Origin: Bacillota bacterium
GTDB taxonomy: Bacteria > Bacillota > Clostridia > Christensenellales > SZUA-584
Assembly (NCBI GenBank): GCA_023436115.1
Contig: JAEZKQ010000004.1
Location: 124,001-188,000 of the forward strand
Length of the DNA stretch: 64,000 nucleotides
Direction: 5' to 3'
A program made the translations under genes and the position numbers. Positions 43,172 through 52,728 of the stretch are shown one piece after another. Each line of letters begins with the position of its first letter. Positions within the stretch are counted from its first letter, which is position 1. Under the pieces are notes generated by a model that was given only the letters and a program-made list of their open reading frames with translations, did no database searches and was not told the origin of the DNA.

Positions 43172-43687
43172 ATGCGAAATAAAAGCTTAAAGATAACTGC
43201 CGTGGCGCTCATCGTTGCGATCTTAGCCATGATGATGGCGGGCTGCGGAGCACCGACAATTTCCAAGCCGCAGATGTCAGAAGGCGCGCAGTCTGTTAAA
43301 GTGGAAGGAAGCTGCGACATTGCGATTAACGGCGATGTGATCACCGTGTCCGGCGAAACGAATCTCATGGACGGCGTGGTGCTGGATATCTCTATCGTGT
43401 CGCAGGATGGCATGACCGTGGATAATGTAAGAGTGACAAAGAATGGCGACCAGGTTTCTCAGGATTTTGCCATAACCAGCGAAAAATTTGACGAAACCGT
43501 CAAAAGCGTGACCGGCTTTATCGCCTGCGCACCTTCCCAATACGGGCAGCATGCAAACCAAGATACGGTTTTTGGCAAGTACGGTAAAAAGTTCGAGAAC
43601 ATTGAAGCAGACAAGGAAAATCTCGTGTGGAATGCGGGCGGCAACGTTGTGTTGTTTGCTTCCCAAAGCATCGACATTCCCCAATAA
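43172..43687 (+). CDS. Lipoprotein of unknown function
   Basis: 171 residues. Signal peptide with KITAVALIVAILAMMMAGCG; the lipobox MAGC puts the lipidated Cys at about residue 27. The mature part is a single beta-rich domain with VKVEGSCDIAINGDVITVSG and VLDISIVSQDGMTVDN, like small clostridial lipoproteins with an immunoglobulin-like fold. No enzyme motif seen. AAAGGGG gives the RBS. Divergent from pilB but with its own promoter and terminator. Confidence 0.85.
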   Translation: MRNKSLKITAVALIVAILAMMMAGCGAPTISKPQMSEGAQSVKVEGSCDIAINGDVITVSGETNLMDGVVLDISIVSQDGMTVDNVRVTKNGDQVSQDFAITSEKFDETVKSVTGFIACAPSQYGQHANQDTVFGKYGKKFENIEADKENLVWNAGGNVVLFASQSIDIPQ

Positions 43688-43704
43688 ACCACTTCGGAAA
43701 GATG

Positions 43705-43738
43705 AACGGCCGCAGGAACATCCCTGAGGCCGTTTTTG
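43705..43738 (+). terminator. Terminator of the lipoprotein gene
   Basis: AACGGCC-G-CAGG pairs with CCTG-A-GGCCGTT (43705-43734), followed by TTTTG. Confidence 0.85.
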
Positions 43739-43739
43739 T

Positions 43740-44570
43740 TTATAACAGCGCGGCCTCGGACGCTTTTAGCAGACGGTAAAGCTCCGCTTCGCATACGCTT
43801 TCGACGTGAACATATTCCACTAGGCTGATACCCGCGATCTCATAACGGCATTTTAGGCCCTCAATGGCATTGATCAAACTGTCCACTGTGAGTCCGCCGG
43901 CCGTAGGGCACATCACCGCCGGAAAGCATGCGGGGTCAAGTACATCCAGATCGATATGAATGTAAACATGCTTATACCGTTTCGCCTCAAGCACATTAAT
44001 GAGCCTTTCACCCGTGTTTGTGTCTTTCACGCTGACGCAGGGAATATTGTTTTTCTCGATAAAGGCCGTTTCGGGTTCGTCCGGCTCGCGCAATCCGGCC
44101 ATCACAACCTGATCTGTTTGAAGCAAAGAGGCACATAAGCTGACCATCTGTCTGTCACCGTCACCCAGCAGGCAGCGCAGCGGCATGCCGTGAAACTTTT
44201 GGCTGGGCGAGGAAGACGGGGTATTCAGGTCTCCGTGCGCGTCGAACCAGACGACAGCCAAGTCTCCGCCATGCAGCTCATTAAGATAGGAAACCGGCGC
44301 GATTTCCACGCTGCAATCGCCGCCGATGGTCAGTATTTTGCGGCAGCGGCTATCCGAAAGCGCATCGGCAGCGCTTTTCTGCTGCCTTAAAATCACATCG
44401 TAGCCGATAATGCCGTTTTTGACAGGTAAATCATCATCCAATGATACATCAATCTCCTTGACGCAGGGGAGGGACAGATGCTTTTTAGCCGCCTGCGCGC
44501 CATAATAAAGCGCCTTGTCGTGGCCGCTGCCCTGCCATTGGGGGAATACAAAAGCGAGTATATGTGACAT
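43740..44570 (-). CDS. Arginase-family ureohydrolase
   Basis: 276 residues. Binuclear manganese ligands are visible: Asp in GGDCSVE (with Cys where His is usual), WFDAHGDLN with Asp-His-Asp, and HIDLDVLDP. The first ligand, normally GGDHS, is GGDCS, as in some agmatinase and formiminoglutamase relatives. Members hydrolyse arginine, agmatine, guanidinobutyrate or formiminoglutamate; the sequence does not decide. It is monocistronic and convergent with the lipoprotein gene. AAGGAAG lies upstream of the ATG. Confidence 0.88.
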   Translation of the reverse strand: MSHILAFVFPQWQGSGHDKALYYGAQAAKKHLSLPCVKEIDVSLDDDLPVKNGIIGYDVILRQQKSAADALSDSRCRKILTIGGDCSVEIAPVSYLNELHGGDLAVVWFDAHGDLNTPSSSPSQKFHGMPLRCLLGDGDRQMVSLCASLLQTDQVVMAGLREPDEPETAFIEKNNIPCVSVKDTNTGERLINVLEAKRYKHVYIHIDLDVLDPACFPAVMCPTAGGLTVDSLINAIEGLKCRYEIAGISLVEYVHVESVCEAELYRLLKASEAALL

Positions 44571-44730
44571 AGAAACTTCCTTTATAAAATCTTCAAATTA
44601 GAGCGTGCAGAATGACTATCCAAACAAATATTGCGGGCTTGGTAATCTTCTGCAAGACTTATTATATGGATAATGGGCAGCTCACAAATTGGAACGAAAT
44701 TAGCTTGTCATATACATAATGGGAAGTTCG

Positions 44731-46359
44731 TTATCCTATATCTCTAATATGGACAATTTCGATATTCTGCGATCCACATATAGGGCAAGTATCTGTTTTC
44801 TGTAATGCCGTATCATAGTCTTGCATCAAGCAATCTTTACAAAATAGATAATCCTTTATAGATAAGTATTTTCTCTTTGCATCTACATGATACTGAATTT
44901 CCAATTTGGCGGGATTTTCCCCCAAGATAAAATCTGGAGTCAAAAGCAAAGATGTTTTCAATTTAAGAAACTTCTCATCTATCTCTATCTCTCTATATTC
45001 GTATTCATCATATAAAAATATAACATATCTTCGCTCATGCTCACCAGACCATTTGGGGTCTTTTACAGAAAGTATCCAGTATTGAAGGATTTCTTCTGAA
45101 AAATGTTTTTTGTCTTCGTTAGACATATCAAATTTATCAATAATATCGAACAAGTACTGCAATTCTTCTTTTGCTTGTTTCTTATCATATAAAATGTCAA
45201 AAGCGAGTACTTGAGAAACATATGGTCTTGTAATATAATTCGGAAGTTTTGAATCCGCGTTTTCTCTTTTTTTCATTTTAAAAATGCCTACCGGGCCAAG
45301 TAATTCAACTATTCGATCATTCTTAAAACCATATATACATGATCCGTAATTTTCCATCATCTCCTCGTCTTTAACTAATTTGCTAAACGAAGAAACATAA
45401 TAGGTTCTTTTCGCTGTGAAATCAATGTCCCTTGTCCAACCGTAATTGTTCCATAAATCAGCATCAAACAGTTCTGGAATTATCTTTTGCTCTCTTTCGT
45501 CATTAAGATATTTAGTTTTTTTCATCCATATCTCATGATTCTTGCAACTCAATTCCGCTATTTCCGGAGGTATATATTTGCAAATATAATCTTCATTATA
45601 GTTATTCCGTGATTTGAGAATAAAATTGCTAATTTGTGTCTTTAATATACCCTTTAATGGACGCACTGCTGGTGATTCATTATTCATTCTAACTAGCTTT
45701 GCTTCAAGTTCAAAAAGTTTCATGAGTTCTTTGCGAGAGAATTTCCAGATACCTTCTCTTTTTGTCCCATGCATATAACTGAGATCATTCAACATGGAAA
45801 CATATGCTTGTGTAATGGATGAAGTCATATTTTCAGATGAATCCGCTTCCAATATATTATTTACTAGCTCGATAACTTGATCTGAAAAGGACTTGTCCTT
45901 TTCAACATTAAACTTTTGATATGCATAATGATAGAGCTTTAGCGGAGGAAGCAATATGTCCATATATGCCTTCACCTCGAATGTATCATTAAGATTGTTG
46001 TCATCTAGCGCTGGTGGTGTGAACCATGATACCATCTTTTGCATACGTGTTGTATCCCCCACAATTTCATATAGATATACCTTTAATGCATTAATCTGAT
46101 ATGCAGCAGCGGATACGTAGAGAATATTAATTAGTTCAACTTCAAATTCCGTTACTCTATATAACCCTTCATAAGATCTCTGATTTAAATCATGCTCACT
46201 TATGAGTGATAACAATACCTCTTTGGTCTTATAGCCTGGATTTTTCATAAACATTTCGGTTGTTTTATAAATTCTTTCAAGAGCAAATTCCCTATTATTA
46301 GCTGGCCAGTTTGAAGGCCTATTGCTACTATTTAAAAACGTGTCCATAGTTGCTAGCAT
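44731..46359 (-). CDS. DUF2971-like protein with C-terminal zinc ribbon
   Basis: 542 residues from ATG 46359; ATG 46347 is also possible. The base composition is clearly more AT-rich than its neighbours, with many AAA, ATT and TAT codons, a sign of recent gain. The N-terminal 280 residues are helical and unrecognised. Residues 320-470 follow the DUF2971 plan (VSSFSKLVKDEEMMENYGS, then KDPKWSGEHERRYVIFLYDE). The end has CKDCLMQDY and CPICGSQNIE, a four-Cys zinc ribbon. DUF2971 proteins are of unknown function and often occur in variable islands. No mobile element is visible beside it. Confidence 0.75.
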   Translation of the reverse strand: MLATMDTFLNSSNRPSNWPANNREFALERIYKTTEMFMKNPGYKTKEVLLSLISEHDLNQRSYEGLYRVTEFEVELINILYVSAAAYQINALKVYLYEIVGDTTRMQKMVSWFTPPALDDNNLNDTFEVKAYMDILLPPLKLYHYAYQKFNVEKDKSFSDQVIELVNNILEADSSENMTSSITQAYVSMLNDLSYMHGTKREGIWKFSRKELMKLFELEAKLVRMNNESPAVRPLKGILKTQISNFILKSRNNYNEDYICKYIPPEIAELSCKNHEIWMKKTKYLNDEREQKIIPELFDADLWNNYGWTRDIDFTAKRTYYVSSFSKLVKDEEMMENYGSCIYGFKNDRIVELLGPVGIFKMKKRENADSKLPNYITRPYVSQVLAFDILYDKKQAKEELQYLFDIIDKFDMSNEDKKHFSEEILQYWILSVKDPKWSGEHERRYVIFLYDEYEYREIEIDEKFLKLKTSLLLTPDFILGENPAKLEIQYHVDAKRKYLSIKDYLFCKDCLMQDYDTALQKTDTCPICGSQNIEIVHIRDIG

Positions 46360-46569
46360 CTCTTAGCATTGCTCCAATTCTTATAGCTCCCATTATTGCT
46401 ATAATATAAATTTCATATCTTCAAGACTTAACTTATTCATATCTAGCATAATATAACATAAACTACAATTTTCATGCAACATACACTAAAAACGGGTTTA
46501 TATGGAGTGAATAATAACTGATTGGACGATCGTAACGAGCCAACTGCCATTGTGTAATAGTAACAAAGT

Positions 46570-47709
46570 TTATTCTGCCGAAGTTAACTGGCCGCTGCGC
46601 CACAGCGCGATAAGTAGGTCGGTCATACGCCCATAGCTTTTTACGCCATCGGCTTGCATGTTCGCCTTTAAGTAGGTGTTGTTGACCTGCGTGACGGCCT
46701 CGCTGACAGGGCTTTCGTATTGTGCCCAAAAAGCGCTGTTGGCCCTTAAGTCGCGGATGATTCCTTCGCTGAAGGTATTGCGAAGCTCAAAATACATGTC
46801 GCTGTCCGCGCTATACAGCGCGTTTGAGGCCGTCATCAAAGCCAGCATCGTGCCGGAATAGCGCACGGACGCGTCGTCAGCATAGGACAATACAAAATAC
46901 GACAGGAAGTTGGCTTCGTCTTCACGCGCAAAGCCGCGCTGGTGTGCCGCTTCATGAGCCGCGGAAGATGCGAACAGCAGCAATGGCGCGTCCGCGTTGA
47001 CGTTGGCTTCGGCCGTAAAAGGGATATAGATTCCGGCCAGATGCGACCAGGACATCCCCTGTGAATTGAGCACCGGCTTCACGCGCCCGTAGCTGCCGCC
47101 TAAAAAATCGTTGCTGGATTGCCGCGCCGCGTTGTTATAGTATACAGGGATGTTATTCATGATGTCGCGTCTTGTCAGATTCGGCGAGAAAATGCCGTTC
47201 TCGTCCTCGGGGACAACGGCGCGAAGCGCGTTTGCCTGATCGGCCAGAGCCGTGCACGTATTATATAGCTCGTTCACGGTGGCAGGGGAGGCATCCAGCC
47301 CCAGTGTATCGCACAAAGGTCTGCGCGCATAGTTGAAGCCCCAAAGACCGACGAAAAGCGCGTAGAGCATTGAAAATGCGCCGAGCAGCACGATAATGTG
47401 ATTGATAACGGCTTGCCACCATTTCTTTTTGGCGCGCACAGCATGAATCACCATAATAATCAGGAACACACCGATGAACAATACCAATAAATAAAGCAAT
47501 ATCTCTGCCAGAGAGAAAGGCAGAACGCCCGTGATTGTGGAAAGCGCCTGCGTGATGACAGGAAAAATGGTACGCGAAAACACGCCTTCCGTGAGATCAG
47601 GCCAAAGAAAGGACAGTCGGAAAAGCACATAGAAAACAGGTCCGGGGAGAAGCCATATGAGTTTTTTTAGGGTTGACCTTAAATCAAACGCAGGCAAATC
47701 ACTGTTCAT
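46570..47709 (-). CDS. DUF3810-type membrane zinc metalloprotease-like protein
   Basis: 379 residues. Three membrane helices in the first 140 residues (about 18-35, 62-85, 103-125), then an outside domain. FASSAAHEAAHQRGFAREDEANFLSYF carries an HExxH zinc motif (HEAAH) followed by a downstream Glu in the DEANF segment, as in gluzincin-type peptidases. The family is DUF3810. The product probably cuts proteins outside the membrane; the substrate is unknown. It is on the same strand as the PrsW-like gene upstream, with a 90-base gap. Confidence 0.85.
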   Translation of the reverse strand: MNSDLPAFDLRSTLKKLIWLLPGPVFYVLFRLSFLWPDLTEGVFSRTIFPVITQALSTITGVLPFSLAEILLYLLVLFIGVFLIIMVIHAVRAKKKWWQAVINHIIVLLGAFSMLYALFVGLWGFNYARRPLCDTLGLDASPATVNELYNTCTALADQANALRAVVPEDENGIFSPNLTRRDIMNNIPVYYNNAARQSSNDFLGGSYGRVKPVLNSQGMSWSHLAGIYIPFTAEANVNADAPLLLFASSAAHEAAHQRGFAREDEANFLSYFVLSYADDASVRYSGTMLALMTASNALYSADSDMYFELRNTFSEGIIRDLRANSAFWAQYESPVSEAVTQVNNTYLKANMQADGVKSYGRMTDLLIALWRSGQLTSAE

Positions 47710-47799
47710 GCAAGCCCCCTTGTCCTGTATGAAGATGTACGTTCGGTAACTTTATTGTATATAAAAAACAAACCGCCGGTCAATGTCAATGATAGACAG

Positions 47800-48495
47800 T
47801 TAAGTTCTTTTATTACGTTGCTTGGAATCCTTGTAATAGCGCCGCAGCTTGATGATGCTTGTGATCCACAGCACGGCCACGAAGGGCAGCAGCATCAGCG
47901 ATATGATGGGCAAGTCGGTCATGAGTATAAAATCGAAAGCGCCGTGCAGCAGCGCAGGCACATACAGGGATTTGTTCATATAACCGATGCATTTGGCCGG
48001 ATCGTCGCAAAAGCGCGCCAAAGCGAGGTAATAGCCCATTGTGATGCCCAGCAGCAGGTGAGCGGGGACGCTTAATAAAGCACGCGTGATCCATATATCC
48101 GGAACCATGGGTGAATAATTGACGACATAGAATATGTTTTCCAGCGTGGCAAAGCCAAGTGCGGCAATGCTGCAATACACGATGCCGTCCAGCTTTTCGT
48201 TGAAGGCGGGGTGGTTGAAAGCCAAACGCTTCACAACCAGTCGCTTGAAAAATTCCTCGGACAGACCGATGATAATAAAAGCATCAAAAAGCTGGCCGAA
48301 AAGCCCCGCGAATATATTAAACCGCCGTCCGATAAGCTCCACGAAGATGGTAGGCAGCGTCACGAGCATGCCCAACAGAAAAACCTTGACGAGCAGCAGC
48401 TTGGGTTCTCTGTCGTGCCGGTCAATAAACAGTATAAAAAGGCCAAACGCAATGCCCGGCGCAACAGCGGACAGTATCATCAACAATAACTCCAT
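47800..48495 (-). CDS. PrsW-family intramembrane metalloprotease
   Basis: 231 residues with about seven or eight membrane helices. Family motifs: EEFFKRL in a helix (the glutamates of motif 1), GFATLENIFYVV (motif 2), HLLLGITMGYYLA (motif 3) and LHGAFDFILM (motif 4). In B. subtilis PrsW cleaves the anti-sigma RsiW. An anti-sigma-like protein is present in this window at 3.2-4.1 kb but far away, so a link is only speculative. It is divergent from valS; GGCGGTGCTTC upstream gives a weak RBS. Confidence 0.9.
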   Translation of the reverse strand: MELLLMILSAVAPGIAFGLFILFIDRHDREPKLLLVKVFLLGMLVTLPTIFVELIGRRFNIFAGLFGQLFDAFIIIGLSEEFFKRLVVKRLAFNHPAFNEKLDGIVYCSIAALGFATLENIFYVVNYSPMVPDIWITRALLSVPAHLLLGITMGYYLALARFCDDPAKCIGYMNKSLYVPALLHGAFDFILMTDLPIISLMLLPFVAVLWITSIIKLRRYYKDSKQRNKRT

Positions 48496-48604
48496 GAAGC
48501 ACCGCCTTGAAAATTATGGTGATATCATTATAATGGCTTATTTTCTGCGGTGCAATACGGTGTAATCATGAGTTCACAAAGACTTTACAGCGCCGTAATT
48601 CCGG

Positions 48605-48633
48605 TTGACAGCGAAAGCGTGCTATATTATAAT
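48605..48633 (+). promoter_or_regulatory. Consensus sigma-A promoter of valS
   Basis: TTGACA (48605-48610), exactly 17 bases, and TATAAT (48628-48633): a perfect match at both hexamers. Transcription should begin near 48640, at the foot of the T-box stem I. Confidence 0.9.
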
Positions 48634-48639
48634 TTTTCC

Positions 48640-48880
48640 AATATGCGAAGACAAAGAGGAGTAAGACGCAAGCATTCGCTTATAAGAGAGGGGCTTCATC
48701 GGCTGAAAGGGCCCTGCGAAGAGCGTGTCTGAAGTCGCTTTGGAGCACCTGCGGTGAAAGAGGCAGTAGCCGCTGGGCGTGGGCTGCGCGTTAAGCGGCA
48801 AAGAGTGCGATTCGTTTTTTAAGCGTTTCGAATCAAGGTGGTACCGCGGTTTTCCGTCCTTTTTTGGGGCGGTTTTTTTA
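48640..48880 (+). promoter_or_regulatory. Valine T-box leader with terminator
   Basis: The T-box sequence AAGGTGGTACCGCGG is at 48835-48849, and a terminator (CCGTCC with GGGCGG, then seven T) ends near 48880. Stem I has the AG bulge (AGAGAG at 48685-48690), apical GGCTGAAAG, upper helix ACGC with GCGT, loop E-like AGTAAG, lower helix CAAAG with CTTTG and GAGC after it. This places the specifier at GUC (48734-48736), a valine codon. The TGGT of the T-box pairs with ACCA, matching discriminator A of tRNA-Val. Uncharged tRNA-Val should turn valS on. Confidence 0.92.
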
Positions 48881-48939
48881 TTTTTAAGCGGCAAAGTGTA
48901 AACTGATACACGCAGCAAACAAACGGAGGACGAAAGAAT

Positions 48940-51573
48940 ATGTGCGCGAAAGAACTGGAAAAGGTATACGACCCGAAAGAAGTGGAACAAAGGCTGTATG
49001 ACGAGTGGCAGAGCAAAAACTATTTCCACGCTGTCATTGACGAAAACAAAACGCCGTTTACCATTGTGATACCGCCGCCCAATATCACCGGGCAGCTTCA
49101 CATGGGCCATGCGCTGGATAACATGATACAGGACGCGATCATACGTACGAAGCGTATGCAGGGCTACTGCGCGCTGTGGCTGCCGGGCACGGATCACGCC
49201 AGCATCGCGACCGAGGTGAAAATCGTCGACAAGCTTAAAGAAGAAGGCACGTCTAAGGAAGAACTGGGACGCGAGAAGTTCTTGGAGCGCGCATGGGAAT
49301 GGCGCAAGCAGTATGGCGGACGTATCGTGGAGCAGCTTAAAAAGCTGGGTTCCTCGTGTGACTGGGAACGCGAACGTTTCACGATGGACGAGGGCTGCTC
49401 GCGTGCCGTGAACGAATTCTTTGTACGCTTATACAATAAAGGCCTTATCTATAAGGGCGACCGCATCATCAACTGGTGTCCTGATTGCCGCACGGCGCTT
49501 TCCGACGCGGAGGTGGAATACGCGGAGCACGATTCGCACCTGTGGCATTTCCGTTATCCCGCCGAGGATGGCGGCGAGGGCATCGTGGTGGCGACCACGC
49601 GCCCCGAAACGATGCTGGGCGATACGGCAGTCGCTGTGAATCCCAAGGATAAGCGCTATACGCATCTTGTGGGCAAGAATCTGATACTGCCCATCATGAA
49701 CCGTCCGATCCCGGTGGTGGCGGATGAGTATGTGGATATGAGCTTTGGTACGGGCGCTGTGAAGATCACGCCCGCGCACGACCCCAACGACTTTGAACTG
49801 GGCGAACGCCATGATCTGCCCGTTATCCGTGTGATGGACGACAGCGGCTATGTGAACAGCTTCGGCGGCAAATATGAGGGCGTTTACAAAGACGAAGCCC
49901 GTAAACAGATCGTTGAGGAAATGGAGAGCCTTGGACTGCTCGTAAAAATAGAAGACCATAAGCACAACGTGGGGCATTGCTACCGCTGCGACGCGACGGT
50001 GGAACCCATCGTGTCCAAACAATGGTTCGTGGCGATGAAGAGCCTCGCCGAGCCTGCAATCGAAGCTGTGAAATCGGGCGATATCAAGCTGGTTCCCAAG
50101 CGCAGCGAAAGCGTATATTTCAACTGGATGGAAAACATACGCGACTGGTGCATATCGCGACAGCTATGGTGGGGACACCGCATCCCCGCATGGACATGCG
50201 CCTCCTGCGGCACCATGATGGTGGCCACCGAAGCGCCCGATATTTGCTCGAACTGCGGCTCAGCCAACCTGCAGCAGGAAGAGGATGTGCTGGATACATG
50301 GTTCAGCAGCGGACTGTGGCCGTTCTCGACACTGGGCTGGCCGGATGAAACGCCTGAGCTTAAGTATTTCTATCCGACTAATGTGCTGGTCACAGGCTAC
50401 GATATACTGTTCTTCTGGGTGGCGCGTATGATTATGTCCGGCTTCGAGTGCATGGGCGAAAAGCCGTTTGAGTATGTGAGCATACACGGCCTTGTGCGCG
50501 ACGCACAGGGACGCAAAATGAGCAAATCATTGGGTAACGGCATTGATCCGCTGGAGGTTATCGACGAATACGGCGCGGATGCGCTGCGTTTCAGCCTTGC
50601 GGCAGGCGTGCGCATCGGCGGTGATTTGCGTTTCTCCACAGAAAAGGTACTGGCCGCGCGCAACTTTGCCAACAAGATATGGAACGCGGCACGGTTTGTG
50701 CTTATGAACACGGGCGATACGATAGCACCTATCGACGAAGCGCGTCTGGATATCGCGGACAAGTGGATACTCTCGCGCTTAAGTGATATGGTCGAAGATA
50801 TCACATTGCTGATCGAACGGTTTGAACTGGGTATGGCGGCGCAAAAGCTGCATGACTTCCTATGGAGCGAATACTGCGACTGGTACATTGAGATGGCCAA
50901 GCCGCGCTTTAACAACCCGGACGAAGCCGACAAACAGACAGCGATATCCGTGCTCAATACGGTACTGGAAGGCACACTCAAGCTGCTGCATCCTTTCATG
51001 CCGTTCATCACGGAAGAGATCTATCAGTCTCTGCCGGGAACAACGGGCAGCATTATGGTGTCTGATTGGCCCAAAGCGGGCAAAAAATACGCCGTAGAAG
51101 AAAAAGCGATGGCTAACGTGATGGAGCTGATTCGCGGCATACGCAACATTCGCGCCGAGATGAACGTGCCTGCCAGCAAACGTGCCGCGCTTAAAATACT
51201 CGCGTCGGCGGAAACACGTGCTGATTATGAAATGTGCGCAATATACATCGAGCGTCTGGCCTATGCGTCGGGCATCGAATTCATCAGCGATAAATCGGGC
51301 GTGCCCGAAAATGCAGTCTCAGTAATCGGTGTAGGCGCGGAGGCGTTTATGCCGCTGGGTGAGCTCATCGACATCGCAAAAGAGATCGAGCGACTTTCCA
51401 AGGAAGCCGCGCGTATCGAAAATGAGATCAAACGTGCCGAAGGTAAGCTGAATAACCCCGGATTTACCAGTAAAGCGCCTGAGAGCGTGATACAGGAAGA
51501 ACGCGAGAAGCTAAATACTTACCGCGACATGCTGGCTGCGGTGGTGCAGAGGAAATCTGAACTGCAGAAATGA
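48940..51573 (+). CDS. valS: Valyl-tRNA synthetase
   Basis: 877 residues, full length. HIGH motif in PPPNITGQLHMGHALDN (about 44-60), editing domain with ATTRPETMLGDTAVAVNP, zinc-type Cys pairs (CASCGTM and CSNCGSA), KMSKS in GRKMSKSLGNGIDP, anticodon-binding domain and a C-terminal coiled coil from about residue 808 (IDIAKEIERLSKEAARIENEI). CGGAGGA 9 bases before the ATG is a strong RBS. It is under the T-box and is coupled to folC by a 4-base overlap. Confidence 0.98.
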   Translation: MCAKELEKVYDPKEVEQRLYDEWQSKNYFHAVIDENKTPFTIVIPPPNITGQLHMGHALDNMIQDAIIRTKRMQGYCALWLPGTDHASIATEVKIVDKLKEEGTSKEELGREKFLERAWEWRKQYGGRIVEQLKKLGSSCDWERERFTMDEGCSRAVNEFFVRLYNKGLIYKGDRIINWCPDCRTALSDAEVEYAEHDSHLWHFRYPAEDGGEGIVVATTRPETMLGDTAVAVNPKDKRYTHLVGKNLILPIMNRPIPVVADEYVDMSFGTGAVKITPAHDPNDFELGERHDLPVIRVMDDSGYVNSFGGKYEGVYKDEARKQIVEEMESLGLLVKIEDHKHNVGHCYRCDATVEPIVSKQWFVAMKSLAEPAIEAVKSGDIKLVPKRSESVYFNWMENIRDWCISRQLWWGHRIPAWTCASCGTMMVATEAPDICSNCGSANLQQEEDVLDTWFSSGLWPFSTLGWPDETPELKYFYPTNVLVTGYDILFFWVARMIMSGFECMGEKPFEYVSIHGLVRDAQGRKMSKSLGNGIDPLEVIDEYGADALRFSLAAGVRIGGDLRFSTEKVLAARNFANKIWNAARFVLMNTGDTIAPIDEARLDIADKWILSRLSDMVEDITLLIERFELGMAAQKLHDFLWSEYCDWYIEMAKPRFNNPDEADKQTAISVLNTVLEGTLKLLHPFMPFITEEIYQSLPGTTGSIMVSDWPKAGKKYAVEEKAMANVMELIRGIRNIRAEMNVPASKRAALKILASAETRADYEMCAIYIERLAYASGIEFISDKSGVPENAVSVIGVGAEAFMPLGELIDIAKEIERLSKEAARIENEIKRAEGKLNNPGFTSKAPESVIQEEREKLNTYRDMLAAVVQRKSELQK

Positions 51574-52688
51574 AGTATATCCATATCGCGGGCACCAACG
51601 GCAAGGGTTCGGTAGCCGAATATATTTATCGTATATTGATGGCGGCGGGGAAACGCACAGGATGCTTTACCTCGCCGCATCTTGTCTCGCCCACCGAACG
51701 CATGCGCGTGGATGAGCGCCGCATCGGCGAGGCAGAGCTGGCCGTGCTATTGGAAAAAGTGGCAAAAAAAAAGCTCGCGGTCAACGATACATTGTTCGCA
51801 GCGTATACGGCGGCCGTACTGCTCTGGTTCGAGCGGCAGGGTGCTGATTTTGCTGTGATCGAAACAGGGATAGGCGGGCGCAATGATTCGACGAATGTGA
51901 TCACGCCAAACGTTTGCGTACTCACGCCCATCGACTACGACCATATGGCCTTGCTCGGCGATACGCTGACCCAAATCGCGCATGACAAGAGCGGCATCAT
52001 TAAGCCCGGTGTGCCGGTGATATCCGCTGTGCAACAGGCCGAAGCGATGACTGTGATTGACGCTGAAAGCCGCAGAATGGGCGCGTCGCTGACCGTTGCG
52101 CCGTCTGTTCGGATACGTGAAGCGTCCGCGCAAGGGCAGCGGTTCGAGATGAACGGACAAGACTACTTTATCCGTACCATCGGGCGGCATCAGCCACAGA
52201 ACGCCGCGCTTGCGATTCTAGCCGCGCAGACACTGGGCATTGGTGAAAATGCGATACAAGAGGGGCTAAAAAACACGGTGCTGCGGTGCCGCACGCAGCT
52301 TGTGCCGGGAGAGCCAGATATATTGCTGGACGGCGCACACAATGCCGCTTCGGTGAGTGCGCTTTGCGATGTGCTGGGCGATTATTTTGCGGACAGGGAA
52401 AAGGTGCTGCTGTTCACCTGCATGCAGGACAAAGACTTTTCGCCTATGATAAGCGAGCTTGCGCCGTTTTTTTCGCAGGCGTTTATCACAAGCGTGAGCT
52501 TAGAGCGTGGGGCAGACCCGAATGCGCTCAGTGTGTTGTTCAACCAACATATGCAAAGCCGCGTTCAGCCAGACCCCATGAGAGCCTTTGAGGAGGCAAA
52601 AGCCGTTGCAAGGCAAAAGGGCGCGCTGCTTGTTATCTGTGGGTCATTTTATCTGGCAGGGCTTATCGAGCCGTTGACTGTCTCTTAA
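51570..52688 (+). CDS. folC: Folylpolyglutamate synthase, N-terminally short
   Basis: 372 residues. The P-loop AGTNGKGS begins at residue 7 in MKYIHIAGTNGKGS, so the roughly 40 residues that usually come before it are missing. Otherwise complete: SPHLVSPTERMRVD, the VIETGIGGRNDSTNVI loop, DHMALLGDTL, the KSGIIKPGVPVI loop and the C-terminal LLDGAHNAAS Rossmann part. It adds glutamate to folates. Overlap with valS (ATGA) fixes the start; no better start lies upstream in that frame. Confidence 0.9.
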   Translation: MKYIHIAGTNGKGSVAEYIYRILMAAGKRTGCFTSPHLVSPTERMRVDERRIGEAELAVLLEKVAKKKLAVNDTLFAAYTAAVLLWFERQGADFAVIETGIGGRNDSTNVITPNVCVLTPIDYDHMALLGDTLTQIAHDKSGIIKPGVPVISAVQQAEAMTVIDAESRRMGASLTVAPSVRIREASAQGQRFEMNGQDYFIRTIGRHQPQNAALAILAAQTLGIGENAIQEGLKNTVLRCRTQLVPGEPDILLDGAHNAASVSALCDVLGDYFADREKVLLFTCMQDKDFSPMISELAPFFSQAFITSVSLERGADPNALSVLFNQHMQSRVQPDPMRAFEEAKAVARQKGALLVICGSFYLAGLIEPLTVS

Positions 52689-52728
52689 ACCACTTGACAG
52701 TGTGATTGAATTGGAATAGCTTCCTTAG

